Source: Roseomonas sp.
GTDB lineage: Bacteria; Pseudomonadota; Alphaproteobacteria; Acetobacterales; Acetobacteraceae
Reading direction: 5' to 3'
Length of the DNA stretch: 64,000 bases
Assembly: GCA_031180725.1 (NCBI GenBank)
Contig: JAPSLO010000003.1
Span: 124,001-188,000 of the forward strand
Shown in pieces: positions 26,317-34,059 of this stretch; within the stretch, counting starts at the first letter, position 1, and each line of letters starts with the position of its first letter. The position numbers were made by a program, and so were the translations under genes. The notes below the pieces were generated by a model. The model worked only from the letters and a program-made list of their open reading frames with translations, searched no databases and was not told the DNA's origin.

Positions 26317-27519
26317 ATGACCCAGTTCCGCATGGGCCGGCGCGCGGCCCTTTTCGGCGCGGCCACGCTGCCCCTCTTCGCCGTGGGTGGCCGTGCTTTC
26401 GGCCAGGGGGCGCCCGTGGTCCTCGGTGCGCTGCCGCCATTGACTGGCGCCGGCGGCCCCTATGGCCCGGCCATGCTGCGCGCCATCCAGGGCGTGGTGG
26501 AGGAGGCAAACGCCGCCGGCGGCATCCGCGGCCGCCAGATCCGCGTGGTGGCAGAGGACGACCAGACCAACCCCGATGCCGGCGTGCGCGGCACGCGCAA
26601 GCTGATCGACGTGGACCGCGTCTCCGCGGTGCTGGGCACCTGGGCCAGCGCAGTCACCACCGCCGTCGCGCCGCTGTGCTGGGAGAACCGGGTGCCACTC
26701 TTCACCGTCTCCGGCGCCGACAGCATCACCCAGTTGCCGCACCAGGGCTACATCTTCCGCACCCAGCCCAACAGCCAGTTGCAGATCCGCACGGGCACGG
26801 ACTGGCTCCTCGCGAAGGGCGCGCGCCGCGTCTTTCACCTGGCCGCGCAGTCGCCCTTCGCGCAGTCCAGCCAGGAGGTGATGACGCAGCGCATGCGTGC
26901 CGCCGGCGGCCAGGTGACCGGCTTCATCGTCTATGAGCGCGACAAGACCAATTTCCGCTCGGAGATCGACCAGGTGATGCGCAGCCGGTCGGACACCATC
27001 ATGCTGAACGGCTACCTGCCCGACACCACCATCCTCCTGCGCGAGCTGTTCCGCGCCGGCTTCGACGGCCGGAAATTCACCTTCGCCTATGCCGCTCCCG
27101 CCAGCGTCTTCCAGAGCCTGCCGAACGAGGTGACGAACGGCCTGATCACCTTCCAGCCGAGCCCCGACGTGGACAGCGGCGCCTTCAAGCGCCTGCAGTC
27201 CCGCTTCGGCAATACGGAAGTGGATCCCTATTCGGCGCAGACCCACGACCATGCGGCGCTGGCCATCCTGGCCGCGGCGCAGACAGGCGATGCCAGCGGG
27301 ACGGCGATCCGCGACAACGTCCGGAAGATAAGCCAGGGCGGCGGCGAAAAGGTGGACAACGTGACGGACGGGCTGCGCGCCATCGCCGCTGGCCGCGCCA
27401 TCAACTTCGAAGGCGCCTCCGGCCCGGTGGATTTCGAGCCCTCGGGCGACATCAGCGGCACGAAGTTCCGCTTCGAGCAGGCCGAGAACGGCCGCTACAA
27501 GGTGCTGGAGATCGCGTGA
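26317..27519 (+). CDS. livK: Branched-chain amino-acid-type ABC transporter periplasmic binding protein
   Basis: The 400-aa protein has an Arg-containing signal (MGRRAALFGAATLPLFAVGG) and a mature region of the Leu/Ile/Val-binding (type I periplasmic binding) fold, starting with VVLGALPPLTGAGGPYGP. GGIRGRQIRVVAEDDQTNP and the VSAVLGTWASAVTTA motif are typical. The true ligand may be an amino acid, urea, amide or aromatic acid; it cannot be read from sequence. RBS GGGAGACGGAG is upstream. A palindrome-rich gap of ~120 bases separates it from livH. Confidence 0.9.
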   Translation: MTQFRMGRRAALFGAATLPLFAVGGRAFGQGAPVVLGALPPLTGAGGPYGPAMLRAIQGVVEEANAAGGIRGRQIRVVAEDDQTNPDAGVRGTRKLIDVDRVSAVLGTWASAVTTAVAPLCWENRVPLFTVSGADSITQLPHQGYIFRTQPNSQLQIRTGTDWLLAKGARRVFHLAAQSPFAQSSQEVMTQRMRAAGGQVTGFIVYERDKTNFRSEIDQVMRSRSDTIMLNGYLPDTTILLRELFRAGFDGRKFTFAYAAPASVFQSLPNEVTNGLITFQPSPDVDSGAFKRLQSRFGNTEVDPYSAQTHDHAALAILAAAQTGDASGTAIRDNVRKISQGGGEKVDNVTDGLRAIAAGRAINFEGASGPVDFEPSGDISGTKFRFEQAENGRYKVLEIA

Positions 27520-27560
27520 GGCTTCCTTGGCGCGAGCGCAAGCGGCGGCCGGCAGGGCCG

Positions 27561-27616
27561 GCCGAGCCCGCGAATGCGGGCCGCCGCAAGCGCGGCGAGC
27601 CAAGCTGCCGGAGGCG
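27561..27616. repeat. Dispersed intergenic repeat, copy 1 (between livK and livH)
   Basis: The gap between livK and livH holds an imperfect hairpin-rich block. Its core shares ordered blocks with 56368-56422: GCCGAG, CCGCGAATG, CCGCCGC, GCGGCGAGC and GCCGGAGGCG appear in the same order and spacing (within one base) in both. The blocks CCGCCGC and GCGGCGAGC can pair as a stem. Copy number in the genome is unknown. Confidence 0.6.
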
Positions 27617-27640
27617 GCGCCCGGCGCCTGAGGACACAAG

Positions 27641-28513
27641 ATGATTCAGGACTGGAGGGACCTTGCGCAGGTCCTGCTGAACGGCGTGATGGCGGGCAGC
27701 GTGCTGATGCTGCCCGCCATCGGCTTCAACTGCATCTTCGCCGTGCTGCGCTACCCGAATTTCGCGGTGGCTGGCTATGCGACCGTGGGCGGCTTCGCCG
27801 GCTGGATCGCCAACACCCAATGGGGCTGGCCCGCCGGCCTCGCATTGCTGGCCGCCTTCGCGGTGGCAGGGCTGACCGGCCTGCTGGCGGAGGAGACGGC
27901 GCTGAAGCCGCTGCGCCCCTCCGGCGCGCTGACGGTGGCCATCGCCTCCGTCGCGCTGACCCTGCTGCTGGAGAATGCGGTCCGCTTCGCCTTCGGCAAT
28001 GACCTGCGCGGCTACGACCTGCCGGTGTTCCGCGACTGGCGCTTCGACGGCATCCGCATCAATCCGCAGCAATGGTACAACACGCTCTATGCCGCCGCGG
28101 CGGTTGCGGCGCTCTTCGCGCTGCTCGCCTTCACGCGACTGGGCCGTGCCATGCGTGCGGTCGCGGACAATCCGCAACTCGCCGACATCAAGGGCGTGGA
28201 CCCGGACCGCATCGCGTGCGTCGCGGTGCTGATCGGCGCCGGGCTCGCCGGGATCGGCGGTATGCTGATCGGCCTCGATACCTCCATCGATCCGCTCACC
28301 GGCTTCCGCGTGGTGCTCTCGGTCTTCGCCGCCGCCGTGGTGGGCGGGCTGGGCTCCATCCCTGGCGCGGCGCTCGGCGCCATGGTGGTCGGCATCGGCG
28401 AGGAGATGGCCGGGCTGCTTCTGGAACCGGCCTACCGCACCGTCACAGCCTTCCTCGCCATCCTGCTCGTGCTGTCCATCCGGCCCGAGGGCCTGCTGGG
28501 GAGGCGCGGCTGA
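27641..28513 (+). CDS. livH: Branched-chain amino-acid-type ABC transporter permease, LivH
   Basis: The 290-aa membrane protein has 7-8 hydrophobic segments and the LivH-type motifs GAVGCVFVL-like NGVMAGSVLMLPAIGFN and a C-terminal GGLGSIPGAALGAMVVG. It pairs with LivM as the channel for the solute. GAGGACACAAG precedes the ATG. The stop TGA shares one base with the livM start (TGATG). Confidence 0.92.
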   Translation: MIQDWRDLAQVLLNGVMAGSVLMLPAIGFNCIFAVLRYPNFAVAGYATVGGFAGWIANTQWGWPAGLALLAAFAVAGLTGLLAEETALKPLRPSGALTVAIASVALTLLLENAVRFAFGNDLRGYDLPVFRDWRFDGIRINPQQWYNTLYAAAAVAALFALLAFTRLGRAMRAVADNPQLADIKGVDPDRIACVAVLIGAGLAGIGGMLIGLDTSIDPLTGFRVVLSVFAAAVVGGLGSIPGAALGAMVVGIGEEMAGLLLEPAYRTVTAFLAILLVLSIRPEGLLGRRG

Positions 28514-29421
28514 TGGACGCCTACATCGTCGCGATGCTGGTCTTCGCCGGTGTCTATGCGCTGATGGCGCTCGGCCTCAATGTGATCTGGGGCCTGGCGG
28601 GAATGGTGAATCTCGGCCTGGTCGGCTTCTTCGGCCTGGGTGCCTATGCGACCGCGCTGCTGACCAAGAACTTCCTCTGGCCGATGCCCATGGGCTGGGC
28701 CGCCGGGGCAGCGGTGGCAGCGCTGGCGGGCGGCCTGATGGCGCTGATCGTCGCCCGGCTGCGCGGCGATTACCTGGCCATCGTCACGCTGGGCTTCGCC
28801 GAGGTGATCCGCTTGGTGGCCAGCAACGAGGTCTGGCTGACCAATGGCACGGATGGCATCAGCGGCATCCCCGGCCCCTGGCGAGGCCAGGTCTCGCCGC
28901 AGGAATTCAACCTGATCTTCCTAGGTCTGGTCTGGGCGGCGGTTGGCGTCGCCTTCATCCTGCTCGCCCGCATCTCGCACTCGCCCTTCGGCCGCGTCCT
29001 GCGCGCGGTGCGCGAGGATGAGGATGTCGCAGCCGTCGCCGGCAAGCCGGTGCTGTGGTTCAAGATCCGCGCCTTCGCCCTCGGCGCCGCCGTGCTGGGC
29101 TTCGCCGGCGCGCTTTACGCCCACTACAACGCCTATATTGCGCCGGAAGGCTTCGCACCGCTGCTGACCATCTACATCGTGCTGGCGCTGACTGCCGGCG
29201 GAGTGGGGGCGATGCGCGGCGCCATCGTCGGCGCGTTGCTGGTGGTGCTGCTGCTGGAAGGCACGCGCTTCCTGGCCCAGGTCATCCCCGGCGTCAGCCC
29301 GGTGCAGAAGGCTGCACTGCGCGAAGGCATCATCGCCCTCTCCCTGATCCTGCTGCTGCGTTTCCGCCCGCAGGGGCTGATCCCGGAACGCACGCGCACC
29401 CGAGCGAAGGAAGCGTCATGA
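28513..29421 (+). CDS. livM: Branched-chain amino-acid-type ABC transporter permease, LivM
   Basis: The 302-aa membrane protein has the LivM hallmark MVNLGLVGFFGLGAYATALL and RLRGDYLAIVTLGFAEVIRL, with C-terminal TAGGVGAMRGAIVGALLVV. It forms the permease with LivH. The start codon shares one base with the livH stop. Its own stop overlaps the GAF gene by 4 bases (ATGA). Confidence 0.92.
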   Translation: MDAYIVAMLVFAGVYALMALGLNVIWGLAGMVNLGLVGFFGLGAYATALLTKNFLWPMPMGWAAGAAVAALAGGLMALIVARLRGDYLAIVTLGFAEVIRLVASNEVWLTNGTDGISGIPGPWRGQVSPQEFNLIFLGLVWAAVGVAFILLARISHSPFGRVLRAVREDEDVAAVAGKPVLWFKIRAFALGAAVLGFAGALYAHYNAYIAPEGFAPLLTIYIVLALTAGGVGAMRGAIVGALLVVLLLEGTRFLAQVIPGVSPVQKAALREGIIALSLILLLRFRPQGLIPERTRTRAKEAS

Positions 29422-29921
29422 GCACCCGTCCAGACCCGATGCCGCACCTGACCGCCGCGGCCGCCGCCGCGGCGGAACCCGGCCAGCCCGGTGCGCTCTT
29501 CACCGCGCTGGACAAGGCCATGGGCGCGGCCATCGGCCACAAGCTGTTCACCATCCTGGTGATCCATCCGGGTGCCAGGGAAAGCCAGCGCTACTACACC
29601 AACATGCCGAAGGAATATCCGGTGGGCGGCCGCAAGCCGATCACCGAGACGCCGTGGTTCCAGAAGGTGCTGGGCCAGGGCGTGCCCTACATTGGCTACG
29701 ACTATGCCGACATCACCGATGTCTTCTTCGACCATGAGCTGATCCGCAGCCTGGGCTGCGAGAGTGTGCTGAACGTGCCCGTCCGCTGGAACGGGACCAG
29801 CATCGCCACCATCAACCTGCTGCACCAGGCCGGCTGGTATTCCGAAGCGGATGTCCCCGCCGCGAAGCTCTTCGCCGCGCTGGCCGCGCCTGGCGTGATG
29901 AAGGTGATCGCGGAGGGGTAG
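29418..29921 (+). CDS. Free-standing GAF-domain protein at the end of the liv operon
   Basis: The 167-aa protein is essentially a single GAF domain. Recognisable parts are LFTILVIHPGARESQRYYTN, the GYDYADITDVFFDHELIRSLG helix region and SVLNVPVRWNGTSIATINL, which forms the GAF core sheet. There is a low-complexity Ala-rich start (TAAAAAAAEPG). It has no output domain and does not show the Cys pair of free methionine-R-sulfoxide reductase, so it is a ligand-binding unit of unknown ligand. Its ATG overlaps the livM stop by 4 bases, so it is tied to the transporter operon. Confidence 0.78.
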   Translation: MSTRPDPMPHLTAAAAAAAEPGQPGALFTALDKAMGAAIGHKLFTILVIHPGARESQRYYTNMPKEYPVGGRKPITETPWFQKVLGQGVPYIGYDYADITDVFFDHELIRSLGCESVLNVPVRWNGTSIATINLLHQAGWYSEADVPAAKLFAALAAPGVMKVIAEG

Positions 29922-29961
29922 GGGCCAAGGGGCCGGGCCGACGCGCCCGGCCCGTTGCCCC
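29921..29961. terminator. Bidirectional stem-loop terminator candidate
   Basis: Between the convergent GAF and cytochrome genes, GGGCCGGGC (29930-29938) pairs with GCCCGGCCC (29945-29953) over a 6-base loop. An outer GGGGC/GCCCC pair at the ends extends the fold. A 9-base GC stem in this position is typical of convergent gene ends. There is no clear T run. Confidence 0.55.
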
Positions 29962-29968
29962 ACCGAGG

Positions 29969-30820
29969 TCAGCGCGCCGTCCGGCGGGACACCATGTGTT
30001 CCAGATATGCGATCAGCCCATCGAGCTGCGCGTCGCTGATCTGGTCCGGCGCGAAGCCGGGCATCTTGCGGTCCGGCCAGGTTCGGACGCTCGCGGGGTC
30101 GCGGATGAAGCGACGCAGCGCGTCGGCCTGGAAATACTCCGTGGGATTCATCGGCTGGTTCAGGTCCGGCCCCATCTCGGCCGTACCTGCCCCGTTGATC
30201 CGGTGGCAGGAGAGGCAGGTTCCCACAAAGGTCCGCAGCCCCAGCCGCGCCGGGTGGTCGGCCGGCAGGGCGGCATCCACCGTCATCTGCGGCCAGCGCC
30301 GCTCCGGCGAGGGGACGTAGCGCAGCGCCGCCACCTGGTAGGCCCAGTATTCCTGCGTGACGCCCGAGGCCGCCGGACGCTCCCAGACGATGTAGAAGGG
30401 ACCGGCGCCCTCGGACTTTCCGGGAAGGGCGGGCCATGCGGCGCCGGGCGCCTCGATGGCCAGCCAGCCGCGCGCGGCGGCGGGGCCGCTGCTGCGGGCA
30501 AGCGCCAGCGGGATCTGCGCGGCGAAGCCGTCCAGCGCGGCCGCTTCCAGCGTTGCATCGGGGTCGCCCGAGGGGAAGGTGGCGACGAGCGCCTCGAGCG
30601 GCACCGCCTGGTAGCGCCTGGTGCCGCCATAGGCGACGTCGCGTTCGATCGTCACCTCAATCCGGTCGGGCCGCGCGAGCAGCGCCTCGGTCTCGGTCCG
30701 GACGGTCTGGGTGCCATCCTCGATGGTCAAGGGCGCTGCCAGCGCCATCGGCGCGATGGTGAGCGAGAGCAGCACGCCCAAGGTGCCGGCGATGTTGCCC
30801 CCGCGGATCCTGATCGGCAT
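29969..30820 (-). CDS. Exported c-type cytochrome with N-terminal oxidoreductase-like domain
   Basis: The 283-aa protein starts with a Sec signal (GTLGVLLSLTIAPMALA). Residues ~40-165 show a sulfite-oxidase/molybdopterin-like beta-rich pattern (EVTIERDVAYGGTRRYQAVPLEAL and the ARGWLAIEAPGAAWPA turn); this is a guess, without cofactor residues named. Residues ~190-275 form a cytochrome c with CLSCH and MPGFAPDQISDAQLDGLIAYL, whose Met is the distal ligand. It has GGAGG upstream. It is divergent from the Bug receptor gene at 31049. Confidence 0.78.
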   Translation of the reverse strand: MPIRIRGGNIAGTLGVLLSLTIAPMALAAPLTIEDGTQTVRTETEALLARPDRIEVTIERDVAYGGTRRYQAVPLEALVATFPSGDPDATLEAAALDGFAAQIPLALARSSGPAAARGWLAIEAPGAAWPALPGKSEGAGPFYIVWERPAASGVTQEYWAYQVAALRYVPSPERRWPQMTVDAALPADHPARLGLRTFVGTCLSCHRINGAGTAEMGPDLNQPMNPTEYFQADALRRFIRDPASVRTWPDRKMPGFAPDQISDAQLDGLIAYLEHMVSRRTAR

Positions 30821-30940
30821 GCGGCGTAGCCTCCGTGCTTGCTTCGATCGCAGATCAGCATGGAACGTCGCCGGATAGAAGCGACCGCCAAGGCAAGCTC
30901 CGAGGCGGTGCAGCTGCAAGCCACCGGCAGGGTCCTCGGC

Positions 30941-30977
30941 TTGACAACGACAGGCCCGCCCTCCGAGAATTTCGGAG
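30941..30977 (+). promoter_or_regulatory. Candidate promoter with operator palindrome before Bug receptor
   Basis: TTGACA at 30941-30946 and GAGAAT at 30965-30970 lie 18 bases apart, a good sigma-70-type spacing. The -10 box sits inside the palindrome CTCCGA-GAATT-TCGGAG (30961-30977), so a repressor could block it. A second weaker dyad, GTTC...GAAC, follows about 13 bases on. The promoter would drive the Bug receptor gene at 31049. Confidence 0.45.
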
Positions 30978-31048
30978 CGGGAAACCGCGTTCCGATGTTC
31001 AGAACAAATTGGCCGGATCGCGATGGGCGACGGCCCGGGTGGGATGGA

Positions 31049-32053
31049 ATGCAGTCCAGGATCTCCAAGGCTTCGCATAGGGCGATCACCCGCCGTGGCC
31101 TGCTGGCCGGGGCCGCTGCAGGCCTCGCCGCGCCGGCACTCGCGCAACAGGATGGCTGGCCACGCGGGCCGATCCGGCTGGTTGCGCCCTATCCGCCGGG
31201 TGGCACCATCGATGCCGTCTCGCGCCTCTTCCAGCCTGGACTGCAGGCGGAGCTCGGCACGCCCGTGGTGGTGGAGAACCGCGCCGGGGCAGGGGGCACC
31301 ATGGGCACCGCCCATGTGGCGCGCTCGGCGCCGGACGGGCAGACCTTCGTCCTGGTCTTCGACAGCCATGTCACCAACCCGGCGCTGATGCCGAACCGCG
31401 GCTTCGACTCCGCTCGCGACCTGGCGCCCATCACGCTTATCGGCACCACCGCCCTACTGATCGCGACGCCGAAAGCCCGCGCCTGGCAGAGCTTCCCCCA
31501 GGTGGTGGATGCCGCGCGGCGCGGTCCTCCGGAGGCGATCTCCTGCGCCACGAACGGGAACGGCACCATGGCCCATCTGGTGCTGGCGCAGATGCAGGGC
31601 ATCCTCGGCGTGCAATTCCTGCACGTCCCCTATGGCGGCGGTGGGCCGCTGGCGACGGCGGCCGCTGGCAACCAGACCGACATCGCCATGGGCGCCGCGG
31701 CGCTCTCCGGCCACGTTGCCTCTGGCCTGGTGCGGCCACTCGCGCAGACTGGTGCGCGGCGCTCTGCCAAATACCCGGATGTGCCGACGCTGGCGGACTG
31801 CGGCGTGCCGGGCATCGACGCCGTTTCCTTCTGCGGCTTGCTAGCGCCGGCCGGCACACCCGAGCCCATCCTGCGCCGCGTCCGCGAGGTGATGATCCGC
31901 GTCGCCGAGACGCCGACGGTGAATGAGCGGCTGCGGGAAGGCCTGGGCTTCGATATCGCCATGTCGGAGCCAGAGGAATTTGGCCGCTTCATCGCCACAC
32001 AAACGGCGACCTGGCAGCGCGTGGTCACCGAAAACCGCATCCGAATCGAGTGA
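31049..32053 (+). CDS. Tripartite tricarboxylate transporter (Bug) family receptor, orphan
   Basis: The 334-aa protein has a twin-arginine-like leader (TRRGLLAGAAAGLAAPALA) and the mature Bug fold: IRLVAPYPPGGTIDAVSR, VVVENRAGAGGTMGT and the YVPYGGGGP-like FLHVPYGGGGPLATAAAG. Bug proteins bind small carboxylates in the periplasm for TctAB. No tctA/tctB is in the window, so this is an orphan receptor, as is common in Roseomonas and Bordetella. The start is one of several in-frame codons; this one follows GGTGGGATGGA. Confidence 0.87.
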   Translation: MQSRISKASHRAITRRGLLAGAAAGLAAPALAQQDGWPRGPIRLVAPYPPGGTIDAVSRLFQPGLQAELGTPVVVENRAGAGGTMGTAHVARSAPDGQTFVLVFDSHVTNPALMPNRGFDSARDLAPITLIGTTALLIATPKARAWQSFPQVVDAARRGPPEAISCATNGNGTMAHLVLAQMQGILGVQFLHVPYGGGGPLATAAAGNQTDIAMGAAALSGHVASGLVRPLAQTGARRSAKYPDVPTLADCGVPGIDAVSFCGLLAPAGTPEPILRRVREVMIRVAETPTVNERLREGLGFDIAMSEPEEFGRFIATQTATWQRVVTENRIRIE

Positions 32054-32056
32054 GAC

Positions 32057-32118
32057 GGTTCCGCTGACCCCCTCCCGGCCTCGCTGGAAGGGGTCTCTGC
32101 GCAGCCCCGTACGGAACC
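32057..32118. terminator. Nested hairpin terminator between convergent genes
   Basis: GGTTCCG (32057-32063) pairs with CGGAACC (32112-32118). Inside, GACCCCCTCC (32066-32075) pairs with GGAAGGGGTC (32086-32095) with one mismatch. It sits in the 69-base gap between the Bug receptor and the GST genes and can end transcription from both sides. Confidence 0.5.
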
Positions 32119-32122
32119 TGGC

Positions 32123-32779
32123 CTAGTTCACCGGCTCCTTCTCCCGCTCCGCTGCGATCTTCTTCCAGGCCGGGCGGGCATGGCAGGCGGCCAGCCACGC
32201 CTTTACCCGTGGCGCAGCTTCCAGCACTTCCGGCGCGGGCAGGGCGTAGCGGATCACCTCGGCGACGTTGATGTCGGCGACTGTGAAGCGCCCACCGACC
32301 AGCCAGGGGCTCTTCTCCAGCATCGTATCCATCATGGAGAGCGGCCGGCGAACGTCCGCGATGGCTTCCGCTAGCCGGGCATTGTCGCGCTGTTCCGGCT
32401 TGCGCTGGAGAAGCTGCACCAGGATCTGGATCGAGAAGGGTTCCACCTCGGTGGCGCCCCAGAGCGTCCACTGGCTGATCAGCGCATCCTCCCTCGCATC
32501 CCGCGGGCCCAACTCGCCGCCGCGCGTGCGCGCGATGTGCAGGTTGATCGCCAGGCTCTCGGTCATCACCAGCCCGTCGATTTCTACGACCGGAATCAGC
32601 CCCTGCGGGTTCAGCGTCAGGAAGTCCGGCGAACGCGTGGTGATCGCCGCATCCTTCGCGCTCTCGCGATAGGCCTGCACTACCTGCACAAGCCGAAAGG
32701 GCAGGCCCAGCTCTTCGCACAGCCAGATGTTGCGCAGCGCGCGGGACCGGTAGCAGCCATGGATGGTGATCATCGCCAT
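32123..32779 (-). CDS. Glutathione S-transferase family protein
   Basis: The 218-aa protein has the thioredoxin-like N-domain (residues ~1-80: TIHGCYRSRALRNIWLCEEL and PQGLIPVVEIDGLVMTESLAI), with the Pro/cis and ES glutathione-binding residues, then the helical C-domain (ISQWTLWGATEVEP onward). It could conjugate or isomerise small molecules. ATG at 32779 overlaps by one base the M24 peptidase stop, so the two are coupled. Confidence 0.9.
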   Translation of the reverse strand: MAMITIHGCYRSRALRNIWLCEELGLPFRLVQVVQAYRESAKDAAITTRSPDFLTLNPQGLIPVVEIDGLVMTESLAINLHIARTRGGELGPRDAREDALISQWTLWGATEVEPFSIQILVQLLQRKPEQRDNARLAEAIADVRRPLSMMDTMLEKSPWLVGGRFTVADINVAEVIRYALPAPEVLEAAPRVKAWLAACHARPAWKKIAAEREKEPVN

Positions 32780-33993
32780 CACTCCAGTCCGAAGGGATCG
32801 TCGCAGGACTTCGCCGGCTGTGTCAGCCAGTCCGCGCCGCTCTCGGTCACGACGATATGGTCCTCCAGCCGGATGCCGAACTCGCCATAGATGGCGATGG
32901 TCGGCTCGATGGAGCCGGTATTGCCCACGGCCAGCGGCGCGCGGTTGTTGCCGACGAAGTAGGGCGCCTCATGCACATCCATGCCGATGCCATGGCCGGT
33001 GCGGTGCGGCAGTCCGGGCACCTTGTAGCCGGGACCGAATCCCGCCGCGACCACCACGCCGCGGCAGGCATCGTCGATGCCACCGCAAGGCGCGCCCGGC
33101 TTCGCCGCCGCGAATCCCGCTGCCTGGGCGCGCTTCGTAAGATCCCAGATCTCTCGCTGGCGCGTCGTGGGTTGGCCGAAGACATAGCTGCGCGTGACGT
33201 CGGAGACATAGCCGTGCAACGGTGCGCCGACATCCACCAGTACCACATCGCCTTCCTGCAGCGTCTGCGGATAGGGCACGCCATGCGGATAGGCGCTGGG
33301 CTCGCCGAACAGCACGATGCCGAAGGAGGGCGGGCCGTCGAAGCCGGCGCGGCGATGCGCGCCGCTCAGGAACTCCATCACCTCGGTCGTCGTCACGCCC
33401 GGCTGCAGGGCGCGCGCGCAGGCGGCCTGGATCTGCAGGGTCATCCCCATCGCCTGGCGCAGGAGCGCAATCTCATGCTCCGTTTTGCGCTCCCGCAGGT
33501 GGCTGGTGACGGGGCCGGAGGCGATGAAGCGATGGTTCGGCAGCGCCGCCCGCATTCCCTCGGCCACGAAGACCCGCGCCATGTCGTCCAGCGCCACCGT
33601 GCCGCCGGCGGCATCGCTCTCGCGCAGCATCTCGGCGAACAGCGCGTAGGGGTCCTCATCCTCCTCCCAGCCGCGTACCTCGCCGGGCAGGGCCAGCATG
33701 GTGCGGACCTTCTCGACCTCGAAGGCGGGGGACAGATAGGTGAGGGGACCGCTCGCCGGCAGCAGCGCACCAACCGGGCGCTCGCTCTGGCCATGCTTCA
33801 GCCCGGTGAGCCAGGCAAGGTTGGTGGTGCCGTCCAGCCAGAGCGCGACGATGCCCAGTTCCCTCATCCGCGCCTGGGCGCGCGTCACGCGGCGCTCATG
33901 CTCCTCCGCGCCGATCGGCGGTACCGCGTCGCGCCCGTTTCGGATGCCCGCAAGTTCCGTGGCGAAATCGGATCCGCCGACCCCCACCGTCAT
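32779..33993 (-). CDS. M24 family metallopeptidase (Xaa-Pro peptidase-like)
   Basis: The 404-aa protein has the creatinase-type N-domain followed by the pita-bread metal site: VDVGAPLHGYVSDVTRS supplies two Asp, HRTGHGIGMDVHE supplies His, and the late Glu ligands lie in GSIEPTIAIYGEFG and RLEDHIVVTESG. Family members cleave Xaa-Pro bonds or hydrolyse amidine-type substrates such as creatine; the acid N-terminus is not informative. The gene runs directly into the GST gene. Confidence 0.88.
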   Translation of the reverse strand: MTVGVGGSDFATELAGIRNGRDAVPPIGAEEHERRVTRAQARMRELGIVALWLDGTTNLAWLTGLKHGQSERPVGALLPASGPLTYLSPAFEVEKVRTMLALPGEVRGWEEDEDPYALFAEMLRESDAAGGTVALDDMARVFVAEGMRAALPNHRFIASGPVTSHLRERKTEHEIALLRQAMGMTLQIQAACARALQPGVTTTEVMEFLSGAHRRAGFDGPPSFGIVLFGEPSAYPHGVPYPQTLQEGDVVLVDVGAPLHGYVSDVTRSYVFGQPTTRQREIWDLTKRAQAAGFAAAKPGAPCGGIDDACRGVVVAAGFGPGYKVPGLPHRTGHGIGMDVHEAPYFVGNNRAPLAVGNTGSIEPTIAIYGEFGIRLEDHIVVTESGADWLTQPAKSCDDPFGLE

Positions 33994-34059
33994 GCGCTAT
34001 CCCTCCCTGGTTGCGCGCTCCGCTTTCCTGCCACGGCGCGGCGCGGGGGTCACGCTGTC

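Noticed and set aside
27519-27641. CRISPR-like array or tRNA in the livK-livH gap
   Set aside because: Only imperfect inverted blocks were seen, with no regular spacer/repeat unit and no cloverleaf.
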